A DNA stretch of 64,000 nt from positions 1 through 64,000 of the forward strand of contig JANWZS010000008.1 of NCBI GenBank assembly GCA_025054855.1, read 5' to 3'. The position numbers and the translations under genes are program-made. Below, one piece after another: positions 45,115-52,061 of the stretch (positions are counted from its first letter, which is position 1; every line of letters starts with the position of its first letter). The DNA comes from Candidatus Nitrosocaldus sp. (GTDB lineage Archaea; Thermoproteota; Nitrososphaeria; Nitrososphaerales; Nitrosocaldaceae). The notes under the pieces are model-generated. The model searched no databases. It worked only from the letters and a program-made list of their open reading frames with translations, and had not been told where the DNA came from.

Positions 45115-45125
45115 TTTATATATAT
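45115..45125 (+). promoter_or_regulatory. TATA box for the phasin-like gene
   Basis: TTTATATATAT, 25-35 bases before ATG 45150, typical for a strong leaderless promoter. Confidence 0.6.
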
Positions 45126-45143
45126 TGGTTTTTTATACCAATA
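45123..45143. promoter_or_regulatory. Perfect inverted repeat between TATA box and start codon
   Basis: TATTGGT, seven bases, ACCAATA. Its position over the transcription start would let a bound protein block initiation. A related TTGGTTTATATA element lies at 45611-45622 before the AbrB-type gene, with ATACCA just before that start codon. Confidence 0.6.
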
Positions 45144-45149
45144 CCAGCC

Positions 45150-45569
45150 ATGAGCGAGGCAGAGCGTGCGGGAAGGAGTATCTTCGATATATACAGGGAG
45201 AGTGTAACCAACATCATAAACGAGTTTGACAAGGTGAGGCCAGCGTATGTACAGTCCATAACCAACCTGCAGCAGCAGGCTATGGATAGCATGAGGAAGC
45301 TCACAGAACTGGCGCTTAGTGCTCAGAGGGAGTTCATAGAGCCTATTAGGCTGCCAGCCATGCCAGATGCATGGGTCAGGGGTACAGATGAGTTTAACGA
45401 TGCGCTTGCAAAGACCACATCCATAGCAAACAGGGCTATGATTGCAGGTATAGATACTGCCACACAGAACATAAAGATAGCAACCGATGCGTTCGAGACG
45501 TTTGCAAGGATAAACCAGAACATACTGAAGAGTATAAGGAGTACACTCACGCCAACAAAGGGTGAGTAG
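45150..45569 (+). CDS. Phasin-like helical protein
   Basis: 139 residues, almost entirely amphipathic helix, with no Cys and the low-complexity heptad pattern of granule-coating phasins (VQSITNLQQQAMDSMRKLTE, TATQNIKIATDAFETFARIN). A short Pro-rich hinge (PIRLPAMPDAW) separates two helical parts. Its own strong promoter, an operator-like repeat and an AbrB-type gene next door mirror the phaP-phaR pair known in haloarchaea. The phaE-phaC pair is 10 kb away. Granule association is inference. Confidence 0.6.
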   Translation: MSEAERAGRSIFDIYRESVTNIINEFDKVRPAYVQSITNLQQQAMDSMRKLTELALSAQREFIEPIRLPAMPDAWVRGTDEFNDALAKTTSIANRAMIAGIDTATQNIKIATDAFETFARINQNILKSIRSTLTPTKGE

Positions 45570-45610
45570 TGTCTATAGCCGGTGATACTGCTGCACCTCC
45601 AATTTATTTC

Positions 45611-45622
45611 TTGGTTTATATA
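45611..45622 (+). promoter_or_regulatory. TATA element with the same TTGGT half-site, before the AbrB-type gene
   Basis: TTGGTTTATATA ends 22 bases before ATG 45645 and supports that start over 45627. The TTGGT is shared with the repeat at 45123-45143. Confidence 0.5.
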
Positions 45623-45644
45623 GAGTGTGGGGGTAAGATATACC

Positions 45645-45998
45645 ATGAGTAGAATAGATGAACAGAAGGAGCAGGAGTACAAGAAGAGGGGCGCTACCAG
45701 CAGTAGTAGCAGTAGTGGTGGTGATCTGGGGCTGTTCACAAGCAGCATCCAGAGCATGCAGATGGAGATGATAAAGCAGATGCTATCGATGCAGATGGAT
45801 GCCATGCAGAACTTTGCAAACATGCTGCAACTCCTGACCAGATTCAACGCAGTCTTCAAGACCACCATTCAGAGCAATGGTAGGATATCTATACCAGAGG
45901 CTGAGAGGAAGGCGCTGGGCATAGAGGAGGGGGATCTAGTACAGGTTATAATAATACCTTTGGAGAAGCAGAGGAGAGAGAGTGGAGAGTCAACGTAG
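45645..45998 (+). CDS. AbrB/SpoVT-domain protein with helical N-terminus
   Basis: 117 residues from ATG 45645. The C-terminal 45 residues form a swapped-hairpin AbrB domain (TTIQSNGRISIPEAERKALG, EEGDLVQVIIIP). The N-terminal part has a Ser/Gly tract coded by AGT/AGC triplets (45698-45722) and then a Met-rich amphipathic helix (SIQSMQMEMIKQMLSMQMDA). That helix could bind polyester granules or the phasin, while the AbrB domain binds DNA, as proposed for haloarchaeal PhaR. The role is inferred from the domain and the neighbour. Confidence 0.75.
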   Translation: MSRIDEQKEQEYKKRGATSSSSSSGGDLGLFTSSIQSMQMEMIKQMLSMQMDAMQNFANMLQLLTRFNAVFKTTIQSNGRISIPEAERKALGIEEGDLVQVIIIPLEKQRRESGEST

Positions 45999-46352
45999 AT
46001 GGTATCGCCGTTGATCAATGAGCATCAGGGTAGCCAGAAGACCCTCCTAGACCGACACCAATCGTTAGCCTAAAGGTATTAGTTAGTGGTCATACTTCTG
46101 ATTTACTGCTGTTATCTGGTAGTAGCATTATGTACTATTCCAGGAGGGGCTAGTTACTACTAAACCCATCTATGCACCATCTATGTATGGAATCCTGCGA
46201 TTGCCGATATACCGACTCCTGACTGTGCTATATCCTCCTAGCATCAACTAATAAAGTACATGGATAGCAGATTGTGTGATATATTTATATGATGTTGGGG
46301 TTAAGCCATATATTCTAACCAATAAATAATGTGGAGCGTAGCCGTACCCACC
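45999..46352. other. Gap without recognisable genes
   Basis: About 350 bases between the AbrB-type gene and the convergent dps gene. No frame, tRNA fold or clear repeat was found. It becomes A/T-rich toward 46270-46330. Confidence 0.5.
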
Positions 46353-46856
46353 CTATTCTAGGTATGCCCTCAACATCCAGGCCATCTTCTCATGCTTCTG
46401 CATTATACCTATGAGGAAGTCATTGGTACCCATATCGCTGTACTTACCTGCAACGGTCTCGGCATCTACCCTGATAGCACGTATGATATGCTCGTGATCA
46501 CTCAGCAGGTTACTGAGCATAACCCTTGCGTCTGGGTACCTGCCTGGCTCCTCCTTTATCCTTGCGTTAGATATGAACTCTGCCAGCGTGCCAGTGGCAT
46601 ATCCCCCGAGCTGCCTTATCCTCTCCGCTATCTCATCGACCATCTCATCAAGCTCCTCATACTGCTTGCCGAAGAACTCATGTAACTCGTTGAAGTCTGG
46701 GCCTGTAACATTCCAGTGGTAGTTCTTCGTCTTCGTGTATAGTATGTACTCATCAGCAAGCAGTGCTGTAAGTATCTTTATGGTGCCTTCCCTGCTCTCC
46801 TTGCCCAACCCTATATCTACTTCAGTGGTGGCAGTGGTAGTAACCGTAGTCTCCAT
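46353..46856 (-). CDS. dps: Dps-family ferritin-like protein
   Basis: 167 residues. The four-helix Dps fold has its inter-subunit ferroxidase ligands: His in NYHWNVTGPDF, then His and Asp/Glu in FNELHEFFGKQYEELDEMVDEIAE. It stores iron and consumes peroxide, protecting DNA. The N-terminal 20 residues are Thr-rich and disordered. It is transcribed alone, with an A/T-rich region upstream (46862-46885). A superoxide dismutase is elsewhere in the window. Confidence 0.92.
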   Translation of the reverse strand: METTVTTTATTEVDIGLGKESREGTIKILTALLADEYILYTKTKNYHWNVTGPDFNELHEFFGKQYEELDEMVDEIAERIRQLGGYATGTLAEFISNARIKEEPGRYPDARVMLSNLLSDHEHIIRAIRVDAETVAGKYSDMGTNDFLIGIMQKHEKMAWMLRAYLE

Positions 46857-46908
46857 ATCTAATTCAAGGATGCATGATATTTAAGATTTCTCTAGGCTGA
46901 CTATTCGC

Positions 46909-47385
46909 CTATCCCAACTCAACCCTGCCCTCGTCTATGGCCTTCAGCATGTCCTTTGGCTTCTTCCCATCGACTGTGACCCCTAGGCTCACACATGCGC
47001 CTATGACCTCCTTCACCGCTGACTTTAGGCTCCTAGCATAACTTGAGTTCATCTTGAGCCTTGCAACCTTGATCACCTTATCCATGCTTATATCCCCAAC
47101 GTACTCATGTCCAACCTTGCCAGACCCCTTGCTTATCCCTGCCTCCTTCATTATGAGCATTGCTGTGGGAGGTATACCAACGTCTATCGTGAACTCCTTG
47201 CTCTCAACATCCACCTCAACCTTGACTGGCACCTTCATGCCAGCATACTCTCTAGTCCTCTCGTTTATGGCATTCACCACAGCAAGGATGTTGACGCCTA
47301 GTGGGCCCAGTGACGGGCCTAGTGGTGGTCCAGCACTAGCCTCTCCTCCAGTCACAAGTAGGGATAGTGTCTTCTTCTCTCCCAT
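46909..47385 (-). CDS. rpl11: 50S ribosomal protein L11
   Basis: Start set at ATG 47385 (MGEKKTLSLLVTGG); an upstream in-frame start at 47403 adds six residues. The 158 residues carry the L11 motifs: GGEASAGPPLGPSLGPLGVNI, PPTAMLIMKEAGISKGSG and VIGACVSLGVTVDGKKPKDM. L11 forms the GTPase-associated centre with P0. It belongs to the secE-spt5-rpl11 minus-strand group, interrupted here by a broken gene. Confidence 0.95.
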   Translation of the reverse strand: MGEKKTLSLLVTGGEASAGPPLGPSLGPLGVNILAVVNAINERTREYAGMKVPVKVEVDVESKEFTIDVGIPPTAMLIMKEAGISKGSGKVGHEYVGDISMDKVIKVARLKMNSSYARSLKSAVKEVIGACVSLGVTVDGKKPKDMLKAIDEGRVELG

Positions 47386-47431
47386 GCCATTATGCTCTTG
47401 CAAGGATATTATTATTCTTAACCATTACGAC

Positions 47432-47936
47432 CTATGCTATGAGCCTTACTCCAAGTGCAGATACAGCAGCCATTATCATCACTGTCATTGCTGTAGGAAA
47501 CTCTGGCACAACCACTATGCTGAACTCAGCATCCTCGCCTGTATCATTAACATTGCTTATCAGAACAGTTAACGGTCCAGCATGCTCCTCCATGAGTGTG
47601 TACTCATGCACATAATCTGCATGCTCTGCATACTCCTCAAATATTACACTGCCATTCCTTCACTAGCATGAATGTATGTGGCACAGTATCCTTCAACTCG
47701 CCTGTGATGCTATCCATGAACTCGTGGGAGAACCTTACTGGCACATTGGGTTCTATGGTTGCTGGTTCTACTATCAACTCTACATGCAGACCTGCTACGG
47801 TGCTTGCAGAATGCAACTTGCTGTGTTCATGCTTTGCATCATGGGCCTTGTCCTCTCCTCTACCTTCAGCATGGCCAATGCTCAAGAGCAATGGTGGTAA
47901 GAGTAGCACCGTTAGGGCCAGATGAATCTTTACCAT
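47432..47936 (-). pseudogene. Exported protein with PEF-type C-terminal sorting signal, frameshifted
   Basis: The first frame (ATG 47936) has a signal peptide (IHLALTVLLLPPLLLSIGHA), then a strand-rich domain, and stops after VKEWQCNI. The next frame continues seamlessly: GSVIFEEYAEHADYVHEYT, a beta-sandwich-like stretch, then PEFPTAMTVMIMAAVSALG and a stop at 47432. The ending is a PEF motif plus a hydrophobic span, as in PEF-CTERM proteins handled by archaeosortase. The total length of 505 bases is one more than a multiple of three, and one inserted base near 47650 explains everything. It sits between rpl11 and spt5. Confidence 0.7.
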
Positions 47937-47979
47937 AGAATAAGTTAGATGAATACTATATATTATGTGTTATCTCTCT

Positions 47980-48450
47980 TCACTCTGCCTTCTGCTGCTG
48001 TGATGCCTTCTGTAGTAGCTTGAGGTAGTTGGTATCTATGGTTACAGGTAACTGGTACTGTGCATCCAGAAGCACTACTCTGGCTTCCTGCTTATCATAG
48101 TCAACCCTTGTTATCCTTGCCTTCATACCCTTGAATGGCCCGCCTATTATCTCAACAACATCATCTATTGCAAGCTCACTGACTGCTGGCTTCTTGACCA
48201 GCATACCCTCTATATCCTTGAAGTCCATCTCGCCCTTCAGCTGCCCCCTAACATGCTTGAGCCCTGAGAGCGCCTCTATGAGGGCATTGCCATCTATAGC
48301 CTCTATCACTATGTAGCCCTTCATGTTCTCAAGCACTAGAACTGATAGTATGCCTATGTTCTTTACCGCTATCCTATTCTCTATGAGCCTTGCAACTGTA
48401 TGCTCTTGCCCTCCAGTGGTCCTGATTATGAAGAACTTTGACTCTGGCAA
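47980..48450 (-). CDS. spt5: Transcription elongation factor Spt5 (NusG)
   Basis: 156 residues with an NGN domain (FFIIRTTGGQEHTVARLIEN, KGYIVIEAIDGN) that binds the RNA polymerase clamp and a KOW domain (VVEIIGGPFKGMKARITRVD). A Gln/Lys-rich tail follows. It lies 13 bases after secE, the classical archaeal order. Confidence 0.95.
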   Translation of the reverse strand: MPESKFFIIRTTGGQEHTVARLIENRIAVKNIGILSVLVLENMKGYIVIEAIDGNALIEALSGLKHVRGQLKGEMDFKDIEGMLVKKPAVSELAIDDVVEIIGGPFKGMKARITRVDYDKQEARVVLLDAQYQLPVTIDTNYLKLLQKASQQQKAE

Positions 48451-48463
48451 CCCTTCCTACACC

Positions 48464-48652
48464 CTAGCCTCCAAATGTGAGCGTTATATATGTGGCTATC
48501 AACTGTATTATGAATGCTAGTACCCCTACTACACCCAGCCCTAGGAGGAGCATCCTCAGGTGTATATTGTACTCCTCCTTGTCTGGCTTCTTGGTCAACT
48601 TGATTGTATTGTACATCTCCCTCAGCCTGTTCTCTATCCTTGCTAATAGCAT
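48464..48652 (-). CDS. secE: Protein translocase subunit SecE
   Basis: 62 residues: an amphipathic helix with basic residues (MYNTIKLTKKPDKEEYNIHL) followed by one membrane span (LLLGLGVVGVLAFIIQLIAT). This is the Sec61-gamma type and is in operon with spt5. Confidence 0.92.
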   Translation of the reverse strand: MLLARIENRLREMYNTIKLTKKPDKEEYNIHLRMLLLGLGVVGVLAFIIQLIATYITLTFGG

Positions 48653-48696
48653 ACCTACTCTATAAATAAGACATAATATAATATTTCTTTCTGTGT

Positions 48697-49572
48697 ATGT
48701 CTATGCGCCCATTGCTTGTAGCCTCTAGGGATGATGTATGTGCTATGAACATGGCCTCATACCTAATCGATCAGTGCAGCATGGAGGAGGTTTATGCTGA
48801 TGGGATGGGTAAGAAGAGGAGTCTCTACTCATGTCCATACTTTATGCTGATGCTGATGGATGGTAGTGCGCTTGAAGCAGAGTGGATAGACTCATGGATA
48901 AGGGAGCATGATGCTAGCAAGGATGGTGCTTCTGCTGTAAGCACACTTGCAACTGCCGAATGCTACATATTCCTCTCAAGGCATAGGTCTGAGAGCGGTA
49001 GGCCAACTCTAACCTCTCATAGTACTGGGAACTTCTCCAATGCTACCATGGGAGGGAATGCTGGGGAGTTGGCATACACATACCCAAACCTCCAGAAGGG
49101 CTACATGCTCAACCTGTACTCTAACAGGGGCAGGGTCCCTGATTACGATATAGTGATAGAGGCTACACACCATGGCCCAACATCCCTAGCAAGGCCAGTA
49201 CTCTTCATAGAGATAGGCTCTAGCGAGAGGGAGTGGAACGATACGAATGCTGTTAGCGTTGTATGCGAATCCCTCATAGCAACGCTCATGGACTTCAAGC
49301 AGCATAGCAGCAAGGTTTGCATAGCGCTTGGAGGCACCCATTACCCTGATAAGTTCACTAGACTACTAATAGACTCAGATATCGCTCTAGCTAGTGTGGC
49401 ATCGAAGCATAACCTTAGGTATGTGGATGAGCATATGATGAGGCAGATGGTAGAGAAGAGTGTTGAACCTGTTAGATACATACTGCTGGACTGGAAGGGC
49501 TTAGGAGGTGAGAAGGATAGGATAGTTGAGCTTGCTAACAGCATGGATGGGATGGAGGTGATCAGGGTATGA
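48697..49572 (+). CDS. dtdA: D-aminoacyl-tRNA deacylase (archaeal DTD2 type)
   Basis: 291 residues of the archaeal/plant deacylase family that frees tRNA from D-amino acids. Family motifs are TYPNLQKGYMLNLYSN, EATHHGPTSLARPVLFIEIG and ALGGTHYPDKFTRL. An internal stretch (residues about 100-130, TSHSTGNFSNATMGGNAGEL) matches the family's active-site loop with HSTGN. It overlaps the next gene by 4 bases (ATGA). Confidence 0.93.
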   Translation: MSMRPLLVASRDDVCAMNMASYLIDQCSMEEVYADGMGKKRSLYSCPYFMLMLMDGSALEAEWIDSWIREHDASKDGASAVSTLATAECYIFLSRHRSESGRPTLTSHSTGNFSNATMGGNAGELAYTYPNLQKGYMLNLYSNRGRVPDYDIVIEATHHGPTSLARPVLFIEIGSSEREWNDTNAVSVVCESLIATLMDFKQHSSKVCIALGGTHYPDKFTRLLIDSDIALASVASKHNLRYVDEHMMRQMVEKSVEPVRYILLDWKGLGGEKDRIVELANSMDGMEVIRV

Positions 49573-49934
49573 TGGATAATGATGCGAATGATGATGATGT
49601 GGGTGCGGATATGTTGAGCAGTAGAGTCTACATGCTTGTCAGCATGATACCCAAGGGCAGGGTATGCACATACGCAGATATAGCAAGGGCAATAGGGAGG
49701 CCCAGAGCATCTAGACTTGTAGGGAGGATACTGAACAGGAATCCTAACCCTGTTATAGTGCCATGCCATAGGGTTGTTAAGTCTAATGGCAGTGTAGGAG
49801 GATACATGTATGGTTATGATGCGAAGAGGGCACTCTTAGAGAGTGAAGGAGTGCACGTGGATTGCAAGGGGAGGATAATCGGTTTCGATTCTGTAAGGTT
49901 CAGGTTTGATCTGGGCAGTGAAGTAGATAAATAA
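49569..49934 (+). CDS. Methylated-DNA-protein cysteine methyltransferase (short form)
   Basis: 121 residues containing only the C-terminal alkyltransferase domain: helix-turn-helix (VCTYADIARAIGRPRASRLVG), asparagine hinge NRNPNPV and the acceptor Cys in IVPCHRVV. The N-terminal domain found in Ogt/MGMT is missing, giving a size like alkyltransferase-like proteins, but the Cys is intact. It is translationally coupled to the deacylase gene. Confidence 0.88.
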   Translation: MMDNDANDDDVGADMLSSRVYMLVSMIPKGRVCTYADIARAIGRPRASRLVGRILNRNPNPVIVPCHRVVKSNGSVGGYMYGYDAKRALLESEGVHVDCKGRIIGFDSVRFRFDLGSEVDK

Positions 49935-49957
49935 TGAAATAATAAATAATGGATAGA

Positions 49958-50530
49958 TCAAGATCGGCCAGTGAGTGCAACCCTTATATCATCCAACTTG
50001 GCCTTTATGGCATCCTCATAGTGGCTATCAACCACAAGTATCGTTGCCCCTACACCAGAACCATCCTTGAACCCTACCCCGCCTACAGTTAGGTTGTTGC
50101 CGAAGAGGAACTCCTCATCAAGGTCCTCAACCCTCACAGGTGAGCCATCTGGCTTCTTGAGCGTTGGGTCTATCACAAATCTAACAGTGCTTGAAGGGGC
50201 AAGTATATTGCCATAGTTATCGTACTGACCCTTTAGGGAAGCACCGCTCCTATGATCATCCCTGAGCCTCATCCCTACTATGCTCTCTATCGCACTCATA
50301 GCAGATCCAGCATCCATCTTGGTATATGGGAGTATGAAGACGGTTAGGTTCCCTGTCCTTACGGGTTCAGAGCCAGTGTAATCTATATTTGCTCCATAAG
50401 ATCTATCCCTCTGTATTCTCTCCATCAGTCGTTCATCATCTGCATTAAGGTAGGCATTGACTCCTGCTACTATCCCTGCTATAACCACAGCAGCAACTGC
50501 AGGTATTATGTAATAGTAACCCCTCTTCAT
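49958..50530 (-). CDS. Membrane-anchored protein, unknown
   Basis: Start chosen at ATG 50530 (MKRGYYYIIPAVAAVVIAGI). About 190 residues: one N-terminal membrane span, then a soluble outer domain (NLTVFILPYTKMDAGSAMSA, STVRFVIDPTLKKPDGSPV) of unknown family. Its 5' end overlaps the frame of the preceding exported protein; see that entry. Both resemble, in general layout only, the anchored/exported pair at 2234-3353. Confidence 0.6.
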   Translation of the reverse strand: MKRGYYYIIPAVAAVVIAGIVAGVNAYLNADDERLMERIQRDRSYGANIDYTGSEPVRTGNLTVFILPYTKMDAGSAMSAIESIVGMRLRDDHRSGASLKGQYDNYGNILAPSSTVRFVIDPTLKKPDGSPVRVEDLDEEFLFGNNLTVGGVGFKDGSGVGATILVVDSHYEDAIKAKLDDIRVALTGRS

Positions 50531-51047
50531 ACCTCTCACCTACACTATCAGATTGAGTACGGCATAAGCATATATACCCTGTTGTGGATGAGCCTGCTAC
50601 CCTGCCTACAAGTGTGAATGTATCCGTATCACCATTAGTCACAGGCTCTGCTATCGATAGTGCTGCCATCCTATCATCCAGTGCACAACTGCTACCACCA
50701 ACACCAACGCATTGTGTGAAACCTCTGGTCACTGTTGAACCATCGACCCTCAACTCTGTGAAGAACTGTCCACCGTAACCAGTGAACTGCTCATAATTGC
50801 TTACTGCTAGCACACCACAGCCAAGCGACGAATTACATGTATAGGATAAGGTCATAGATACACTGCCACAGTTCACTGTAGTAAAACTTGTATTTGTAGT
50901 GCTCCATGTGCATGGTAGCGTCCTATTCCATACCTGCACCGCCTCTGCCTCATCCATAACCATACTGCTACTTGTTATGCCAATGATGCTACATAATGCT
51001 AGTAGCAGTAATGGTAGTGACGTTCTTTCTGTTCTTATCCTCATTAA
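50445..51047 (-). CDS. Exported Cys-rich beta protein, 3' end uncertain
   Basis: From ATG 51047 (MRIRTERTSLPLLLLALCSI): a signal peptide, then a Ser/Thr/Cys-rich domain (CGSVSMTLSYTCNSSLGCGV, then RGFTQCVGVGGSSCALDDRM). After TDTFTLVGRVAGSS the frame becomes odd (many Cys, Arg, Ser) and overlaps the next gene to 50445. One base shift near 50595 would instead end the protein as GSRLIHNRVYMLMPYSI at a TGA near 50553, just before the next start. The shorter, frame-corrected form is more plausible. No family recognised. Confidence 0.5.
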   Translation of the reverse strand, partial: LMRIRTERTSLPLLLLALCSIIGITSSSMVMDEAEAVQVWNRTLPCTWSTTNTSFTTVNCGSVSMTLSYTCNSSLGCGVLAVSNYEQFTGYGGQFFTELRVDGSTVTRGFTQCVGVGGSSCALDDRMAALSIAEPVTNGDTDTFTLVGRVAGSSTTGYICLCRTQSDSVGERYEEGLLLHNTCSCCCGYSRDSSRSQCLP

Positions 51048-51144
51048 GAGATTACGCCAACTTCTGATATATATATAGGTCAAAATCACTAGTCGGTTGA
51101 TAGCACTTACTAACTACTGGCTTACTGCCCTACTAACTAACTGA

Positions 51145-51594
51145 CTATGCCTGCTTCCTCTTCTTCTCCTCCTCAACAAGCATCCTGAGATGTGCCAGTG
51201 ATCTCACCTGCCCTCCCTTAACCTTCCTGTACAGTGACCAGAAGACCTTGTTGCTTATCTCCTTCCTATCCTTAAGAACCTTGAGGTGCCTCCTGTATGC
51301 CCTAACCCTTGTGACCCAGAGCTCCTTCTTGCCCTCCCTTGCGCTCTTCTTCCCTTCTTTGGAGCCTTTACCCTTGCCCCTCATCTTCTCCTTCTCATGC
51401 CTTATCCTTGCCCTTGCTCTAGATGTGCCCTTTATGCCCTTGATCAGTATGGTTCTAGCAGTGAGCAGACTCCTCATATCTGCCCTTGTTATGGCATCCT
51501 CCACATCCTCCAGGTAGTTTGGATCGAACTTGATCCTGTTCGCTCCTACTCCCAGTGCCCTGGCAGCGAGTTCACGCTTGTTCCTAAGGTTCAT
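51145..51594 (-). CDS. rpl19e: 50S ribosomal protein L19e
   Basis: 149 residues, archaeal/eukaryotic L19e: LRNKRELAARALGVGANRIK at the start, basic helix (RARARIRHEKEKMRGKGKGS) and WVTRVRAYRRHLKVLKDR. The central Lys/Gly stretch is expected. It lies 9 bases after rpl32e. Confidence 0.95.
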   Translation of the reverse strand: MNLRNKRELAARALGVGANRIKFDPNYLEDVEDAITRADMRSLLTARTILIKGIKGTSRARARIRHEKEKMRGKGKGSKEGKKSAREGKKELWVTRVRAYRRHLKVLKDRKEISNKVFWSLYRKVKGGQVRSLAHLRMLVEEEKKRKQA

Positions 51595-51603
51595 CCAATC
51601 ACC

Positions 51604-51975
51604 TCATGGGTTGAGAACCTTTATACCCAGTTCTTTGGCCTTGCTTACTATCTGTGCTCTCTTCCTCGCCCCTACAGTAGAGGCTATCCTTGCTGCATCT
51701 CTAGCAGGATCTAGTTTGCTCAACTCATCAGTGTTATGGATGAGCACATCCCTATAGCCAGAGGGATGGAGGTACCTTGCTACTCTAGGCCCTCTATACC
51801 CTACCTTGACTATCGCTGGCCATCCCTTGACCTGCAAACGCATCTTGCTGTCTATGCCTCTAGGCCTCCTCCAGTTCTCCTTCACACGCACATACCTCCA
51901 ACTCTCCTGCCTAACGAAATCTGGCTTCCTCGACTTTATGGCCCTCCTGAGCTCGAGCAACTCCCTGTTTATCAT
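51604..51975 (-). CDS. rpl32e: 50S ribosomal protein L32e
   Basis: 123 residues with RPDF-like KSRKPDFVRQESWRYVR, WRRPRGIDSKMRLQ and GYRGPRVARYLHPSGY. Same strand order as in archaeal ribosomal protein clusters (L32e then L19e), but the rest of that cluster is not here. Confidence 0.95.
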   Translation of the reverse strand: MINRELLELRRAIKSRKPDFVRQESWRYVRVKENWRRPRGIDSKMRLQVKGWPAIVKVGYRGPRVARYLHPSGYRDVLIHNTDELSKLDPARDAARIASTVGARKRAQIVSKAKELGIKVLNP

Positions 51976-52061
51976 GATGATTCACCTGCATACTGCAGTA
52001 GATAAATATATTTCTATTCTGTAAGCGGGTTGCTCTACAAATAGTTAAATAACCCCTCGTC

